The position numbers and the translations under genes are program-made. The notes below the pieces were generated by a model that saw nothing but the letters and a program-made list of their open reading frames with translations, did not search any database and was not told the DNA's origin. This document shows, piece after piece, positions 48,993 through 58,763 of a DNA stretch of 64,000 nt (its first letter is position 1; each line of letters starts with the position of its first letter). The stretch covers positions 34,566,901-34,630,900 of the forward strand of contig CM068835.1 of NCBI GenBank assembly GCA_028554795.2, given 5' to 3'. Origin of the DNA: Sinohyriopsis cumingii (lineage: Eukaryota > Mollusca > Bivalvia > Unionida > Unionidae).

Positions 48993-49736
48993 TCAATGTC
49001 TCGGTCCTACTAAAGGTAAGTAATGACAATTCGGTGACCATCGAGCATGTTCAACGAAGGCCGAATCTTGCGGTTCCCAGTGGTGAAGTGACACACCGCA
49101 ACTGAAGCACTTGACTTTATCTCCTTCGCCCAAGTAGAAAAATCCGGCTCTGGCTAATTCTTCGGGGGTCGGTCCTCCCAGATACTTTGGCCATTTTCCT
49201 TTGAACGATTGAAGACGATTTTCAAAGTCGCAGTATTCCGACAAACGCACAGGAAACGAATATTCGTTTTTCACAGGTTCGTTTCGATGAGGGTTGAGTG
49301 ACATGGGTAGGAGTTTGCTCAAGGCTGGATGACATCCGTAGGGAGGTAAACGTGAAGGTCGACATTCCCCTTTAAAACGAAACCCAGTAAAATGTCCAAG
49401 AGGACGAGCAGCATCGCTTTCGCATCCCACAGGTTTGACACGCACAGCATCACTTTCCATGACAGGGGTAGGGGAACTAAAGTTCCCATGATGCTTTACG
49501 GCATCGCTCAGGTCACAACGTACAGCATCGGTCCCATCGCAAGGCTCACAATCGCACTCGTCTGCAAACTCCGTTACGCAATTACAATGGTAACCACATG
49601 GACAATCGCAGTTTCCTTCCGGACATTTTCCGTCGCAATGCCTGGGTCTTATCCATCCAGTATTAGTCACACTAGAGAAAGATACAGCTTTTTTACAATC
49701 CCCAAACTGGAACGATGTCTCTTTCAAAGTATTCAT
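48993..49736 (-). CDS. BIR-domain protein with Cys-rich N-terminus
   Basis: 247 aa. The BIR is at about 165-242: FENRLQSFKGKWP, ARAGFFYLGEGDKVKC, FSCGVSL, VEHARWSPNC, with all zinc ligands. The N-terminal Cys cluster (CPEGNCDCPCGYHCNC) is longer than in element 2 and might bind additional metal. No RING. The TATA box TATATAAAAAAG lies inside the 3' end of the polymerase gene. Confidence 0.82.
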   Translation of the reverse strand: MNTLKETSFQFGDCKKAVSFSSVTNTGWIRPRHCDGKCPEGNCDCPCGYHCNCVTEFADECDCEPCDGTDAVRCDLSDAVKHHGNFSSPTPVMESDAVRVKPVGCESDAARPLGHFTGFRFKGECRPSRLPPYGCHPALSKLLPMSLNPHRNEPVKNEYSFPVRLSEYCDFENRLQSFKGKWPKYLGGPTPEELARAGFFYLGEGDKVKCFSCGVSLHHWEPQDSAFVEHARWSPNCHYLPLVGPRH

Positions 49737-49781
49737 CTTGTTCGCTCGGTCTTGGTAGTCACAATGAACTATCGATCTTGC

Positions 49782-52700
49782 CTAGGGTTCCTTTTTTATA
49801 TACAGACCAATACCGACGTGACCGTACGGTAAGGTGAAATGATTGGGAAGTCTCACTCGCTTCTGGTACACGATTTGATAGACTTTTTCCAAGGGTCGAC
49901 TGACGATGTGGTGAGTGGGTAAACGTACAATCTTGTTCGGTTGGTAAGTGGTCACTTTAAAGTTTCCATCCTCTCCCGATTGCAAGGCTTCTTTCAATAC
50001 CCCAAAGTTGACCACTCGACTGGTACGATAATTCAGAGTCAGTCCTTTCACTTTGCACGTCGTGTGCACTTCTCCTTGTTTGTCACGGTATTCGTAGCCG
50101 TAATTTTTGGGACCGCCACTGACGAAACTTAGAATCTTGTCGTCGGGATGTTCGTCTGTCCAGGCTCCTAAACGGTCTCCTTCGATGTCAGGGTGATGTT
50201 GAATCGGGTGATGAATGTAAATGCAACTGTCCGTGTCAAAGTACAGGACGCGTTCTTCTAACAGTTCTAAAGCTTCGTACAATTTTAAGCGAGCATGGGC
50301 TGTCACGTAAGCCGCAATGATGACATTTCCAAAAGGGTCGTCTTGTACAAAGTCCAGATCTTCTTCGTAATTGACCAAGATCAAATTCTCTCGAACGACG
50401 TCCACGTGTTTCATGTATTTGGTTTTGTCGTGAATCATCTGGAAGTAGCGGGAAGGTTCTGTCAAATATTCCGTCTTGGGTAAACACGGTCGTTGTGCCA
50501 TTTTACCCCACAAGCAATTTAACATCACTTTGGCAAACGATCGCCTGCCTTCGTTTTTCTCGATGTGGTCTAACGAGATGCCTTCTTGTTCGTAGTATTT
50601 CTCTTTGAATTGTATTTGGTCTTCGGGAGTGTGACACCAGGAAGGATAGCCGCTGGCTTCTTGCTTCAGTTTCAAAAAGGCATCCACGTAGTCAGCGAAA
50701 ATGCCTTTCTGCGTGGGGTCACCCTTGCGGTATTGTTGTGTCTTGGGAAAGTGGCAAATTTCGTACACTTCTAACAGTTGGTATCCCATGTCCAGAGCTT
50801 TGAACAATTCTACGCTGACCCAGGTTCCCGTCAAGGCCCGTTCATCCTGGCTGTGATGGCAAGGTTGGTCTTGGTTGCACGTTTCGGCACAAGTACGACA
50901 CAAGGGAAACATCAGTTTGCCTTGACAATGGTGAGGTAAGACGGGATGGTATAGGTTCGTGGGAGGCAAAACTTTGCACTTGATCAAACCTTCGTATTGT
51001 CGAATGTTTTTCAGGTCGATGTGTTCAGTCAGCAATTGCGGGTGCCCTACAGGAAAGCGACAATATTTGCACACGTAGGGATACAGCGAACACACGTCCA
51101 AGTATTTGATTTCTTCTCCTTTCTCTTCGTCGGCTTGGTACAGCAAACAGGTGGCATTGGTCCTTCCTCCGTACAAACTATCCCTCGGGTTCAGCGGGTC
51201 CATGAACTGGTAACTTTCCACGAGGCGTTTAAACTCGGGATCGGTTTTCATACGGTGATCGTACTCGTGTTCCCACATTTCCACCACTTGGTATCCTTGC
51301 TGTTCTAACTTTAGGCGTCGCTGACAAGTGTCCTGGTACAAGTCTTCCATGGTTCGTTGCAAAAACTGATTTTTAGTGCCACGGTCAGGGTAACAGACGG
51401 GACATCCGTGAAATAAGCAACCGTTAAACTCGTACACGATCTTGGGGTTTTCTAAGTCCCAGCCATCGACCGAATACGTTCCGATGGTCTTTTCGCCTCC
51501 TCCGTTGCGGGCATGCTGAATCCACTTGTCTTCCTTGTCGCACAAGTAATGTAACCAGCGTAGGGCTTTGACCGAGTATTGACGTTTGACAAAGTGGGTC
51601 GTTTGAGGACTGATGACAGCCACGGTCTTTTCAGGCATGAATCGTTGTCGATACACTAAGGAACACGCTTTGGCAATGGTGCAAGCTTCTTTCAAAGGAT
51701 CGACCCCTCCGTGTTCCATGAACAGTTCTCGAAATTTTCCACAGCAACGCCGTAAAATGTCCACGTCGGAACGACAATACTTTAGCATTTCTTCCTGAAA
51801 GTCGAAAGGGTCCGAGGCGTGAATCTGGTACCAAGCGTAGAAAGCTTCTCGTTGTTCGGTACGCATGTTGTCGGGGTCGTAATAGTGAGCCTCGGGTAAA
51901 TGGGGTAGAACGGCGTGTTGGTTGGCTTCCGTATTGAAAAAGTGTGGAAAGTACCCTTTAGCGATTTCTGTCATTCCAAACGTTTTAGGCATTCGACTCA
52001 AAGGCATGGCCAAGTAACTCATCGAATCTTTAAACTGTACTTGTCCCACTTGCATGAAAATGATTTTGGCTCCGTTCAAAGTCACTTTAGGACGCTCGGT
52101 GCCTTGTTCCGTATAGTATCTGAGAAGAAACTGTCCATCGTATCCGGAAAAATTGTGAGCCATCACCGTGGCATGACGATGACAATCTCCGTAACGTTCG
52201 ATGTCCTCTTGGCTCCACGTCTTGTCGATGGGGTCTAAGACCCATTGGGCAAAATCGGCTAACGTGTTGGGTCCCCGAAAGATTTTTTCACGCCCTCCGG
52301 GTATCTTGCTGCAGTGAGGGCAATGACTGAAGATAGGTTCTTGAATGCACTTCTCGCACGCTCGATGAGCCACGCAGAAATTAGGAATGTGAATGCCGGT
52401 TTCTTGCATGCATTCGAAATCGAAAAAGATGAAATTGCCTTTCTTCTTGTGACCGTCCTCTTTCTCTGGTGGGGGTTGGTATTTTTGCACGTAACATTGG
52501 TGTTCCAAGTCCACGATGTGGTGACAAATGTGACATTTTTTCTTTCCTGAACATACGTGTGCCTTGGTATTATTGGTACGTATGCCTTGTCCACACGTAG
52601 GGCACAATCTCAGGAGTTGACAAGCGCATTTCTTCTGTGAACCTTGCGTCTTCAAATGTTGTTGGTAACAGGTAGGGCTGACAAACGTGCGCAGACAAGT

Positions 52701-53837
52701 GGAACAAGGCACTGGTTTTTGCCCTTCGCTCAGACAGGGTGAAGAGGCCAAACATCCTGAGCATTTCGATCCACAATGCTTGTGTTGCTCTCGATTGTTA
52801 TAACCATGGTCACATTTCTCACAATAATAACAGTATCTCAGGAATCCAGTGATACTGGTAATGGTATCGAAATGTTCATCGTGATGATAAAGGTGAATGT
52901 ATTTTCCGTCCTTAAAGTCTTGGCCTCGAAACAACAGAGGTCCGCGCACTTCTTGAGGGTGCACTTTCAAGGTGTATCGTGGAGCTAGGGCATCTTGCAA
53001 TTTTTGCATCTCAGGAATACCACAGGGTGTGTCTTTGGACAGGTCAGCTTGTTGTAACAGGAGTTCTGCTTCGTTTCGTTGTTTGGCTCGGTCGGAACGT
53101 TGAATAGTGTCCCAGGTTCTTTTCCATTCTACCGTGTCGTTCTTGTTGGCATAGGTTCGTCCCACCACGATGGCACGGGCTAAACACATCTGGTCATGAG
53201 GGTTGTTAATTCGGACAAGACTCTTTTTGGTGTTGCGAAGGTCGTCCACCAATAACATCTTTTTGCGTCCTGTCCCTTGAGGAGGAGAGACGTGGGTCAT
53301 GTCCAGTGTGGCTTTACCATCGGTGATGTCAAACTGATCATTAGATTGTTGTACGTGTTGAATCTTGTCCATGACTTTGGAAGCAGTCAATTCTGCAGGG
53401 GTGCTAAACTCGATCCAAACAGGGGATTTCAAACCGTCGTGTTGTATGGAAAGTCTCAAGCGATCGTCTTCTTTGGGTTGACATTGTCGCTTGAGTGCAG
53501 TGAGCAAAGAATCCCACACCTCAGTGATGAACACTTCTGCTTTCTCTAACGGCACTTCAGCCTTGAAATCTTTAAACTTCACCGTGTATTTGTAAGCCGT
53601 GGTTCTAAATTTTCTAGAGGAGCGCTTTTCCGTCTCTCGAATGGAATAGTACTTTTCAGGGTTGACAAAGGGTGATGAACTTGGTTTAGAGGGTTCGGAT
53701 TCTGGTTCACTCATGTCCTCTTCAAAATCACTGGCATGAATTTGTGCCAAGATTTCAGCCCTGGTACGAGGCGATAGATCACGTTTCTGCCTCTTACTTT
53801 CTTCTTCTTTCTTCTCGAATGAATGGGATCGTTTCAT
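49782..53837 (-). CDS. polB: Protein-primed family B DNA polymerase, intact
   Basis: 1351 aa. N-terminal ~300 residues contain no recognised domain. Zinc-like Cys/His blocks span ~330-460 (YCEKCDHGYNN, CSTCLRTFVSPTC, CHICHHIVDLEHQC). The 3'-5' exonuclease has DFE, HNFSGYDGQF and YCRSDVD. The polymerase has DVCSLYP, KVMLNCLWGK and YFDTDS. This domain set replicates linear DNA from a protein primer at the TIRs. The C-terminal codons double as the TATA box of the BIR gene. Confidence 0.96.
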   Translation of the reverse strand: MKRSHSFEKKEEESKRQKRDLSPRTRAEILAQIHASDFEEDMSEPESEPSKPSSSPFVNPEKYYSIRETEKRSSRKFRTTAYKYTVKFKDFKAEVPLEKAEVFITEVWDSLLTALKRQCQPKEDDRLRLSIQHDGLKSPVWIEFSTPAELTASKVMDKIQHVQQSNDQFDITDGKATLDMTHVSPPQGTGRKKMLLVDDLRNTKKSLVRINNPHDQMCLARAIVVGRTYANKNDTVEWKRTWDTIQRSDRAKQRNEAELLLQQADLSKDTPCGIPEMQKLQDALAPRYTLKVHPQEVRGPLLFRGQDFKDGKYIHLYHHDEHFDTITSITGFLRYCYYCEKCDHGYNNREQHKHCGSKCSGCLASSPCLSEGQKPVPCSTCLRTFVSPTCYQQHLKTQGSQKKCACQLLRLCPTCGQGIRTNNTKAHVCSGKKKCHICHHIVDLEHQCYVQKYQPPPEKEDGHKKKGNFIFFDFECMQETGIHIPNFCVAHRACEKCIQEPIFSHCPHCSKIPGGREKIFRGPNTLADFAQWVLDPIDKTWSQEDIERYGDCHRHATVMAHNFSGYDGQFLLRYYTEQGTERPKVTLNGAKIIFMQVGQVQFKDSMSYLAMPLSRMPKTFGMTEIAKGYFPHFFNTEANQHAVLPHLPEAHYYDPDNMRTEQREAFYAWYQIHASDPFDFQEEMLKYCRSDVDILRRCCGKFRELFMEHGGVDPLKEACTIAKACSLVYRQRFMPEKTVAVISPQTTHFVKRQYSVKALRWLHYLCDKEDKWIQHARNGGGEKTIGTYSVDGWDLENPKIVYEFNGCLFHGCPVCYPDRGTKNQFLQRTMEDLYQDTCQRRLKLEQQGYQVVEMWEHEYDHRMKTDPEFKRLVESYQFMDPLNPRDSLYGGRTNATCLLYQADEEKGEEIKYLDVCSLYPYVCKYCRFPVGHPQLLTEHIDLKNIRQYEGLIKCKVLPPTNLYHPVLPHHCQGKLMFPLCRTCAETCNQDQPCHHSQDERALTGTWVSVELFKALDMGYQLLEVYEICHFPKTQQYRKGDPTQKGIFADYVDAFLKLKQEASGYPSWCHTPEDQIQFKEKYYEQEGISLDHIEKNEGRRSFAKVMLNCLWGKMAQRPCLPKTEYLTEPSRYFQMIHDKTKYMKHVDVVRENLILVNYEEDLDFVQDDPFGNVIIAAYVTAHARLKLYEALELLEERVLYFDTDSCIYIHHPIQHHPDIEGDRLGAWTDEHPDDKILSFVSGGPKNYGYEYRDKQGEVHTTCKVKGLTLNYRTSRVVNFGVLKEALQSGEDGNFKVTTYQPNKIVRLPTHHIVSRPLEKVYQIVYQKRVRLPNHFTLPYGHVGIGLYIKKEP

Positions 53838-53971
53838 CTTGAAAGCAAAAAGTCAAATGACTCAAGTTCAAACACCATAAACTACTTTATAGTCATAGCA
53901 GACCAGCGTATATAAAAGGGTGTGTGTCTTGTCCTTTCACTATTCATTTCACTCTCAAGCCGAGCACAACG
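53838..53971. promoter_or_regulatory. Divergent promoter, polymerase / zinc-knuckle gene
   Basis: Plus-facing GTATATAAAAGG near 53909-53920 and minus-facing GACTATAAAGTAG near 53885-53896. TGAGTCATTTGA (minus strand, AP-1-like) lies between the polymerase TATA and its ATG, as in element 2. Confidence 0.6.
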
Positions 53972-54442
53972 ATGGAAGAGACTGACCAGATGGAACGTTT
54001 CGTCAGAGCTTTGCGAGGGGTCATTAGAAAATTCTCTTCAGACCAGCCTACGGACTACTCTCCTTCCTTTAGAGATAAAAGTCAAGATACTTGCTATATC
54101 TGTCAGAAGAAAGGGCATTGGTCTTCAGAGTGTCCAGACCGTCAAAAAAGAAAAAAAACAGGGGATAAAAAAGACAAAAGTCAAGATACCTGTTATTATT
54201 GTAAAGAAAAAGGACATTGGTCTCCAGATTGCCCAAAAAAGAAACAAGAGGAGTCAGAAGAAAAGAGGAATTCTTCAGAAGAAGAGAGGGATTCTTCAGA
54301 GGAAGAGAGGGATTCTTCTGAGGAAGAAAGAAGACAGGTGAAGAAAAAGAAACAGGAGAAAAAAAGAAGAAGGGAAGAAAGCGAGGAGGAAGAAGAGGAA
54401 AAGAGTGTGACGGTGAAGAAATTAAAAAAACAGAGAGACTAA
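53972..54442 (+). CDS. Zinc-knuckle protein with two CCHC motifs
   Basis: 156 aa from the ATG at 53972. The two knuckles (CYICQKKGHWSSEC, CYYCKEKGHWSPDC) are identical to element 2. The SSEEER repeats and the Lys/Glu end differ slightly in number. It is one of only two genes that run against the main block. Confidence 0.8.
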   Translation: MEETDQMERFVRALRGVIRKFSSDQPTDYSPSFRDKSQDTCYICQKKGHWSSECPDRQKRKKTGDKKDKSQDTCYYCKEKGHWSPDCPKKKQEESEEKRNSSEEERDSSEEERDSSEEERRQVKKKKQEKKRRREESEEEEEEKSVTVKKLKKQRD

Positions 54443-54747
54443 ACAAGGAGAAAAGAAGAAATTAATGAACTTTTCTTTATTAAAGTGATGTGTTATAAAT
54501 TGTGAATTGGATTGTAAAAAATGGAGAAAAGAATAAATGAATGATATAAGGTAAGTGTCTTTGAGTTGTGATTTTAAAATAAGAAGCTACACTCACGCAC
54601 TCATACACAGACACGTACTAAAAGGGTAACATGGGTGGGGTTTATTTTATTTTTTTTGAGTTATTGGCAAATTGAAATTGTATTTCTTTTCGAGAAATGT
54701 GGGTGGCCCTGAAAAGGGCCTTTTTTCTTCATGGTGAAAGGGTGAGT
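54443..54747. terminator. Convergent 3' region with hairpin, element 3
   Basis: The GGCCCTGAAAAGGGCC hairpin at 54705-54720 precedes the stop of the minus-strand coiled-coil gene by 28 bp (3' side). TTTATTAAAG near 54475 may serve as poly(A) signals. The rest is A/T-rich. Confidence 0.5.
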
Positions 54748-55323
54748 TTAAGCAATCAACTTTAACTGCCTTATGCCTTTGCCACGGCCAAGGCCTACTT
54801 CTGGACTGCGTAATGTTGATGATGATGATAATGATTGGGTTGAAATCACTAAGGGTGGTACGGTAGGCTTAGTCACAGGGTTGACGTGTTTAGCTCGGGA
54901 AGGTCGTATTCTCTTCGGTCGTGATAAAGAAGTCTGATACATTTGTTTCAGACTTCTTAACTCAGCTAAAATGTCCAACAGTACCGTGACCGTTTGATTT
55001 TCACCCTCTTGTTTCTTTGCTGCTACTTCTTCTTGCTGTTGTTTTTTTCTTACCTCTTCTTCTTGTTGCTGTTGCTGTAGGAGAAAAGCCTGTTCCGCTT
55101 CCTTTTGTCGTTGTATAAATTTCTCCAATTCTTCTTTCTGTCTCTGTCTAAAATTCTCCACTTGCGGTAATGAAGAAGGTAACGAAGGTTCCGGAACAAA
55201 TTCTTGCGAGGAGAGAAAATCCACAAAATCCCAATTCACCTCTTCTGAAAGTAAGTCCGGGTTCCCTTGGGCGGTCTCCCCTGCTGGTGCACCCCAATGG
55301 ATCGTTTTCTGAGTTTCCGTCAT
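54748..55323 (-). CDS. Coiled-coil/Gln-rich protein, intact
   Basis: 191 aa. Residues 60-110 form a Gln/Glu/Arg coiled coil with a Gln run. The C-terminal part is basic with Ser runs (RPKRIRPSRAKHV, SLSSSSTLR) and ends GLGRGKGIRQLKLI. The frame is intact here and broken in element 2. No family is recognised. Confidence 0.65.
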   Translation of the reverse strand: MTETQKTIHWGAPAGETAQGNPDLLSEEVNWDFVDFLSSQEFVPEPSLPSSLPQVENFRQRQKEELEKFIQRQKEAEQAFLLQQQQQEEEVRKKQQQEEVAAKKQEGENQTVTVLLDILAELRSLKQMYQTSLSRPKRIRPSRAKHVNPVTKPTVPPLVISTQSLSSSSTLRSPEVGLGRGKGIRQLKLIA

Positions 55324-55542
55324 GTTGAATCACTGTCGCATAGACTGAATGCACACAAGCGCTAGCGAATCTATATTGACTACGTGACGTCACAGACTGC
55401 TCTCTTCGGATTGGATGCGAGCTGACTGAATTCTGTAACGCGTGTTCGGATTGGTGAATGAACTCAATCCGTTTCAATCCTTTCTGTACCTATAAATAAG
55501 CGCCGTTCAATGCATTGATTCACCTGTTCTCGTCGCTTCAAG
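55324..55542. promoter_or_regulatory. Divergent promoter with CRE palindrome, element 3
   Basis: TGACGTCA at 55385-55392 lies upstream of a TATA-like sequence for the minus-strand coiled-coil gene. TATAAATA at 55491-55498 faces the 77-aa gene, 45 bp before its ATG. The layout matches element 2 although the sequence between has diverged. Confidence 0.55.
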
Positions 55543-55776
55543 ATGTGGACTACAGTTGAGTCATCCACCCTTGTGTCTTCCATGATGTTTCGGACAGACT
55601 TGCTCATGTATGTCCGATCCAAGTGGACCGTTGTCCACAGGACAAACACCAGCCTGTGGATACGTAGGATCTACGTCGAAAGACAAGGATGCCTGAAAAG
55701 AGTGCTGATGTACGGACCAACAGTAAGACGCAGCCTAAGGACAAGAAGAAGACCAATGCGGTGCCATTTATGTTAA
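55543..55776 (+). CDS. Small Arg-rich protein, 77 aa, next to the TIR
   Basis: Basic protein with three substitutions against 7671-7438. The end RSLRTRRRPMRCHLC is strongly basic with a final Cys. It stops 16 bp before the TIR. Confidence 0.55.
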   Translation: MWTTVESSTLVSSMMFRTDLLMYVRSKWTVVHRTNTSLWIRRIYVERQGCLKRVLMYGPTVRRSLRTRRRPMRCHLC

Positions 55777-55791
55777 TGAATACATTAACAT

Positions 55792-56122
55792 AAAACCCAA
55801 AGGCCCTTTTCAGGGCCAGCCATATTTCTCGAAAAGAGATAGTCTTTGAATTGCCTACCCCTTTTTTAATTTTTTTTTTTAATTTTTTTTTAAAAAATCC
55901 CATGTTCAATTCCCCTTGTCCGTAAAGTGACCCACGATTTATTGCCATGTTCAATTCCCCTTGTCCGTAAAGTGACCCACGATTTATTGCCATGTTAAAT
56001 TCCCTTGTCCGTAAAGTGACCCACGATTTTTCTCCATGTTAAATTTCCCTTGTCCGTAAAGTGACCCAGGGGTGTTTTTAATGCTAATTCCCATTGTCCG
56101 TAAAGCGCCCCCTTTCACTACT
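55792..56122. repeat. TIR of element 3 (left end of the element)
   Basis: 331 bp, inverse of 36290-36621. Five iterons with core TTGTCCGTAAAG lie at about 55898-56112. It ends CCCCCTTTCACTACT before the ATAGTA duplication. Confidence 0.95.
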
Positions 56123-56400
56123 ATAGTAAGTCTTGCTTCGGCAAATTAAAAGTAATTCAATCCAGCTGAATTGTGAAAATAAAAATTTGGTAGTAAAAAA
56201 TTTAAGATGTTGTATTTAATATTTATAATCAAAGTCTTGACTGTGTTAAGGTGCCGATAATAGTATTTAGTAAGTCTTGCTTCAGCAAATTGAAAGTAAT
56301 TAAATCGATCTGAAATGTGTATAATCACAGGTTGGTAGTAAAAATTTAAGTTGTTCTAATCAGTATTTATAATCGAATTCATGTGTTTTGAATAAGTTAA
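56123..56400. repeat. Diverged tandem duplication flanking element 3
   Basis: Two units of about 150 bp (ATAGTA..AGTCTTGCTTC(G/A)GCAAATT, then ATTTATAATC) start at 56123 and about 56268. Element 3 lies at the edge of the first unit. Confidence 0.65.
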
Positions 56401-56689
56401 TCCTATGGCAATTTTGAAAGTAATCCGTCAAAATCGTCATCCAATAGGTTCTTCTTTTCTTTGGTTCGTTTTGCTGGGTACCAAGATTCTCCTCCTTTAT
56501 TTTGAGTTTTCTTGGGGTTGTTCCGTTACAGAGTCAGAGCTAAGCAGGGTATACTTCAGACGAAGTACCATAGTATTCTTTTTCTAATTTCGTTATTTTA
56601 GAATGTCTTGTCCATGTACATATGTGTTGGTCCAGAAATTTTGTGTCTTATATCGGTATTCCGTATGGTTAAATTGTTTGTTTGTTTAA

Positions 56690-57019
56690 CGTTTTATACT
56701 CCTTAGAGGTATTAATGAATCAATCTGAGGTCAACCTTGCTGACGTGTCAGACCCGTCTGCAAAACCCGACATTATGTCTGCTATGATAGACACAGATTA
56801 ATTCTTTGAGTTCCCATATCTGAAATCACTTTCCTAAATCGAAATCCTTGTTTGTTTCCATTCCTGTTCCATAGGATAGATATTTTGTTTTGTGGTTTAT
56901 ACCCCTTATGGGTATTAGTGAATCAGTCTGACGACCACCCTGCTGATGTGTCTGGTCCTCTCCCGAAAACCCGACATTCTGTCCTCTATGATAGACACAG
57001 ATAAATTCTTGAATCACTA
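56690..57019. repeat. Diverged ~190-bp direct repeat
   Basis: GGTATTA(G/A)TGAATCA(G/A)TCTGA and ACCCGACATT-TGTC followed by TATGATAGACACAGAT occur at about 56708-56800 and 56910-57003. No gene. Confidence 0.6.
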
Positions 57020-57690
57020 ATGTATTTGTTGGCACCTCTTAGCACCGTCAATGACACCCTGGTTTCCAAAAGGTGTTATGAGGTGATTGTTTCCCTGTCA
57101 ACCCTTTTATTGTTATGAGTGTTGATGTTTAAAATAATACATAAGTGTAACTGAGTCAGGGTTAGTCTTTGTTTTGTTCACCAAATCATATAGTTGTCCT
57201 ACCCAAATAAGCTTAGAAAGGATGTAATATCTTCCCTTAGCCTGGGCTGGCTATGGGCCTCATTTCCATCAATCTTCTCTTTGAACGTAGGTTAGTACTA
57301 CCCTCCCTTGAAACTATAAAGTTCCAAAGTGGTCTTCCTTCCCATTGATCCCCTTTGTTTAAATAGATGAGTGACTTTTCCAGAGTTATTTTGTCCTTAT
57401 GTTGTGCTAATAGTTAGTGCTTTGTTGTATTGAAACCCATGTATTGATAGCACGGCTCTATCTAGATCAAATATACATTGGTTGTTTTCCTTTATCTAAA
57501 CCTAGTGTGAACAAAGGAATTTGAAAAGAAATAAGCCAAAATGCATTTGGTATGGAAAATAATAACGTGTCTAAGTGCATTCTGTTCTGTATGGTGAGTG
57601 TGTGTTTTGTGTTTAAATATTGATGAAGTTATTCTATATGCCTTATCATATTGTTGTCCCATTAATTGTAATTTTTAAATTATTGCACTT
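57020..57690. repeat. Dispersed repeat, copy 2
   Basis: Matches 35080-35769 in the same orientation, including GTCAGGGTTAGTCTTTGTTTTGTTC and the start of the minisatellite unit. It is diverged by many small changes, so this is an old repeat. No coding potential is seen. Confidence 0.6.
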
Positions 57691-58763
57691 TGGCGTAGTA
57701 AGAGGATTGAAATGATTGAAAACAAAGTAGTATTTATTCTTGATATTGTAACATAATGTTCATTTGTTATTTTGTTACATCTTAGCGCAATAAAGGAATT
57801 GGAACTGATAATCACGGGAACGTGATGGAAATCATGGTAGCAATTTTTTAATATTTTGTAATATCATTGTCTAGTGATTTGATTCTTTGTTGTATAGGTT
57901 CTTTTTTAAATTATTCTATCTTAGTATAGTATAGGGAATTGAGATTTACAATCCGCTATTGAGAACATTGTGATAGCTAAACTATATGTAAGTAAGTTGA
58001 ATTAACGTTGATTGCGTCCATTAGGGTATTTCTACCTTTATTCCAGCACAGCTGGCTGTTTAATTACTCCAGGGGGAAGGAATTAGTGTCTCATCCCACA
58101 GGCTTTTATGTGTTCGAAGAACACTGATTAATTTGGTCATCAGATCGTGGGACATATTAATCCCTAACGACCTGAATGTAGGGCCGTCATGAGTGGAAAT
58201 GAACCCATGAATGAAAAGTTGGAATTCAGTTGCGACTTAACGCACCAGGTGTCAACCCAAGCAGTATGTAACGTACGCTACGATTGGTCGGCAGCGATGA
58301 CGTCACATTAGGACACTTGTTTGTTTTTCACGGGTGGAAATGGTCCTACATTCCGTCAATGGTACGATGTCCGAGTGAGGTCAGGAAGTAGGGTCACGGA
58401 AAGCCAGCCATGGATGTTGTGTACTCCCCAAAACACCAGCCCGTACTTAATTCAAATCTAGTCCAGTTTTGCTAATGGACAATAAAAAATAACAATAATC
58501 TGTTAGCCACCTGTGCAATTAGATCAAATCCAGCAAGTCTTAAAAAAATCCTACTTCTTAGCAAATCTATCTAATTCTAGTACATAGTGTACGTAATGAA
58601 AATGCCCTAATTATCCTATTTAACTAATATGTCTAAGCGACATCTAAAACGTTTAGTCACTATTAGGTCATAACAAGTTTTAAGTTTCGATGTGGCAGTC
58701 CAATGGATCAGGTTTGTGTAAATATAGTTGTATCAAAATGGGATACCAAGCCAAAATGGTAGC
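57691..58763. other. Host intergenic DNA, no gene seen
   Basis: A/T-rich sequence with repeated motifs like TATTTTGTTACATCTTAG and TTGTATAGG near 57700-57960, probably more old repeat. Nothing with coding support. Confidence 0.4.

Larger units (their letters stand above)
36290..56122 (-). mobile_element. Polinton/Maverick element 3, complete with all genes open
   Basis: 19,833 bp with perfect 6-bp duplications ATAGTA (36284-36289 and 56123-56128). It begins AGTAGTGAAAGGGGGCGC and ends with the inverse. Every gene found in element 2 or 1 has an uninterrupted frame here, including polymerase (1351 aa), integrase and ATPase. It lacks one BIR gene of element 2 and has an extra F-box-like gene. 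The intact frames and near-identical TIRs indicate a young insertion. Confidence 0.97.

Noticed and set aside
55604-55993. 129-aa minus-strand ORF reaching into the TIR
   Set aside because: It is read from the opposite strand of the conserved 77-aa gene and from iteron repeats; the protein is repeat-like and has no counterpart kept in element 2.
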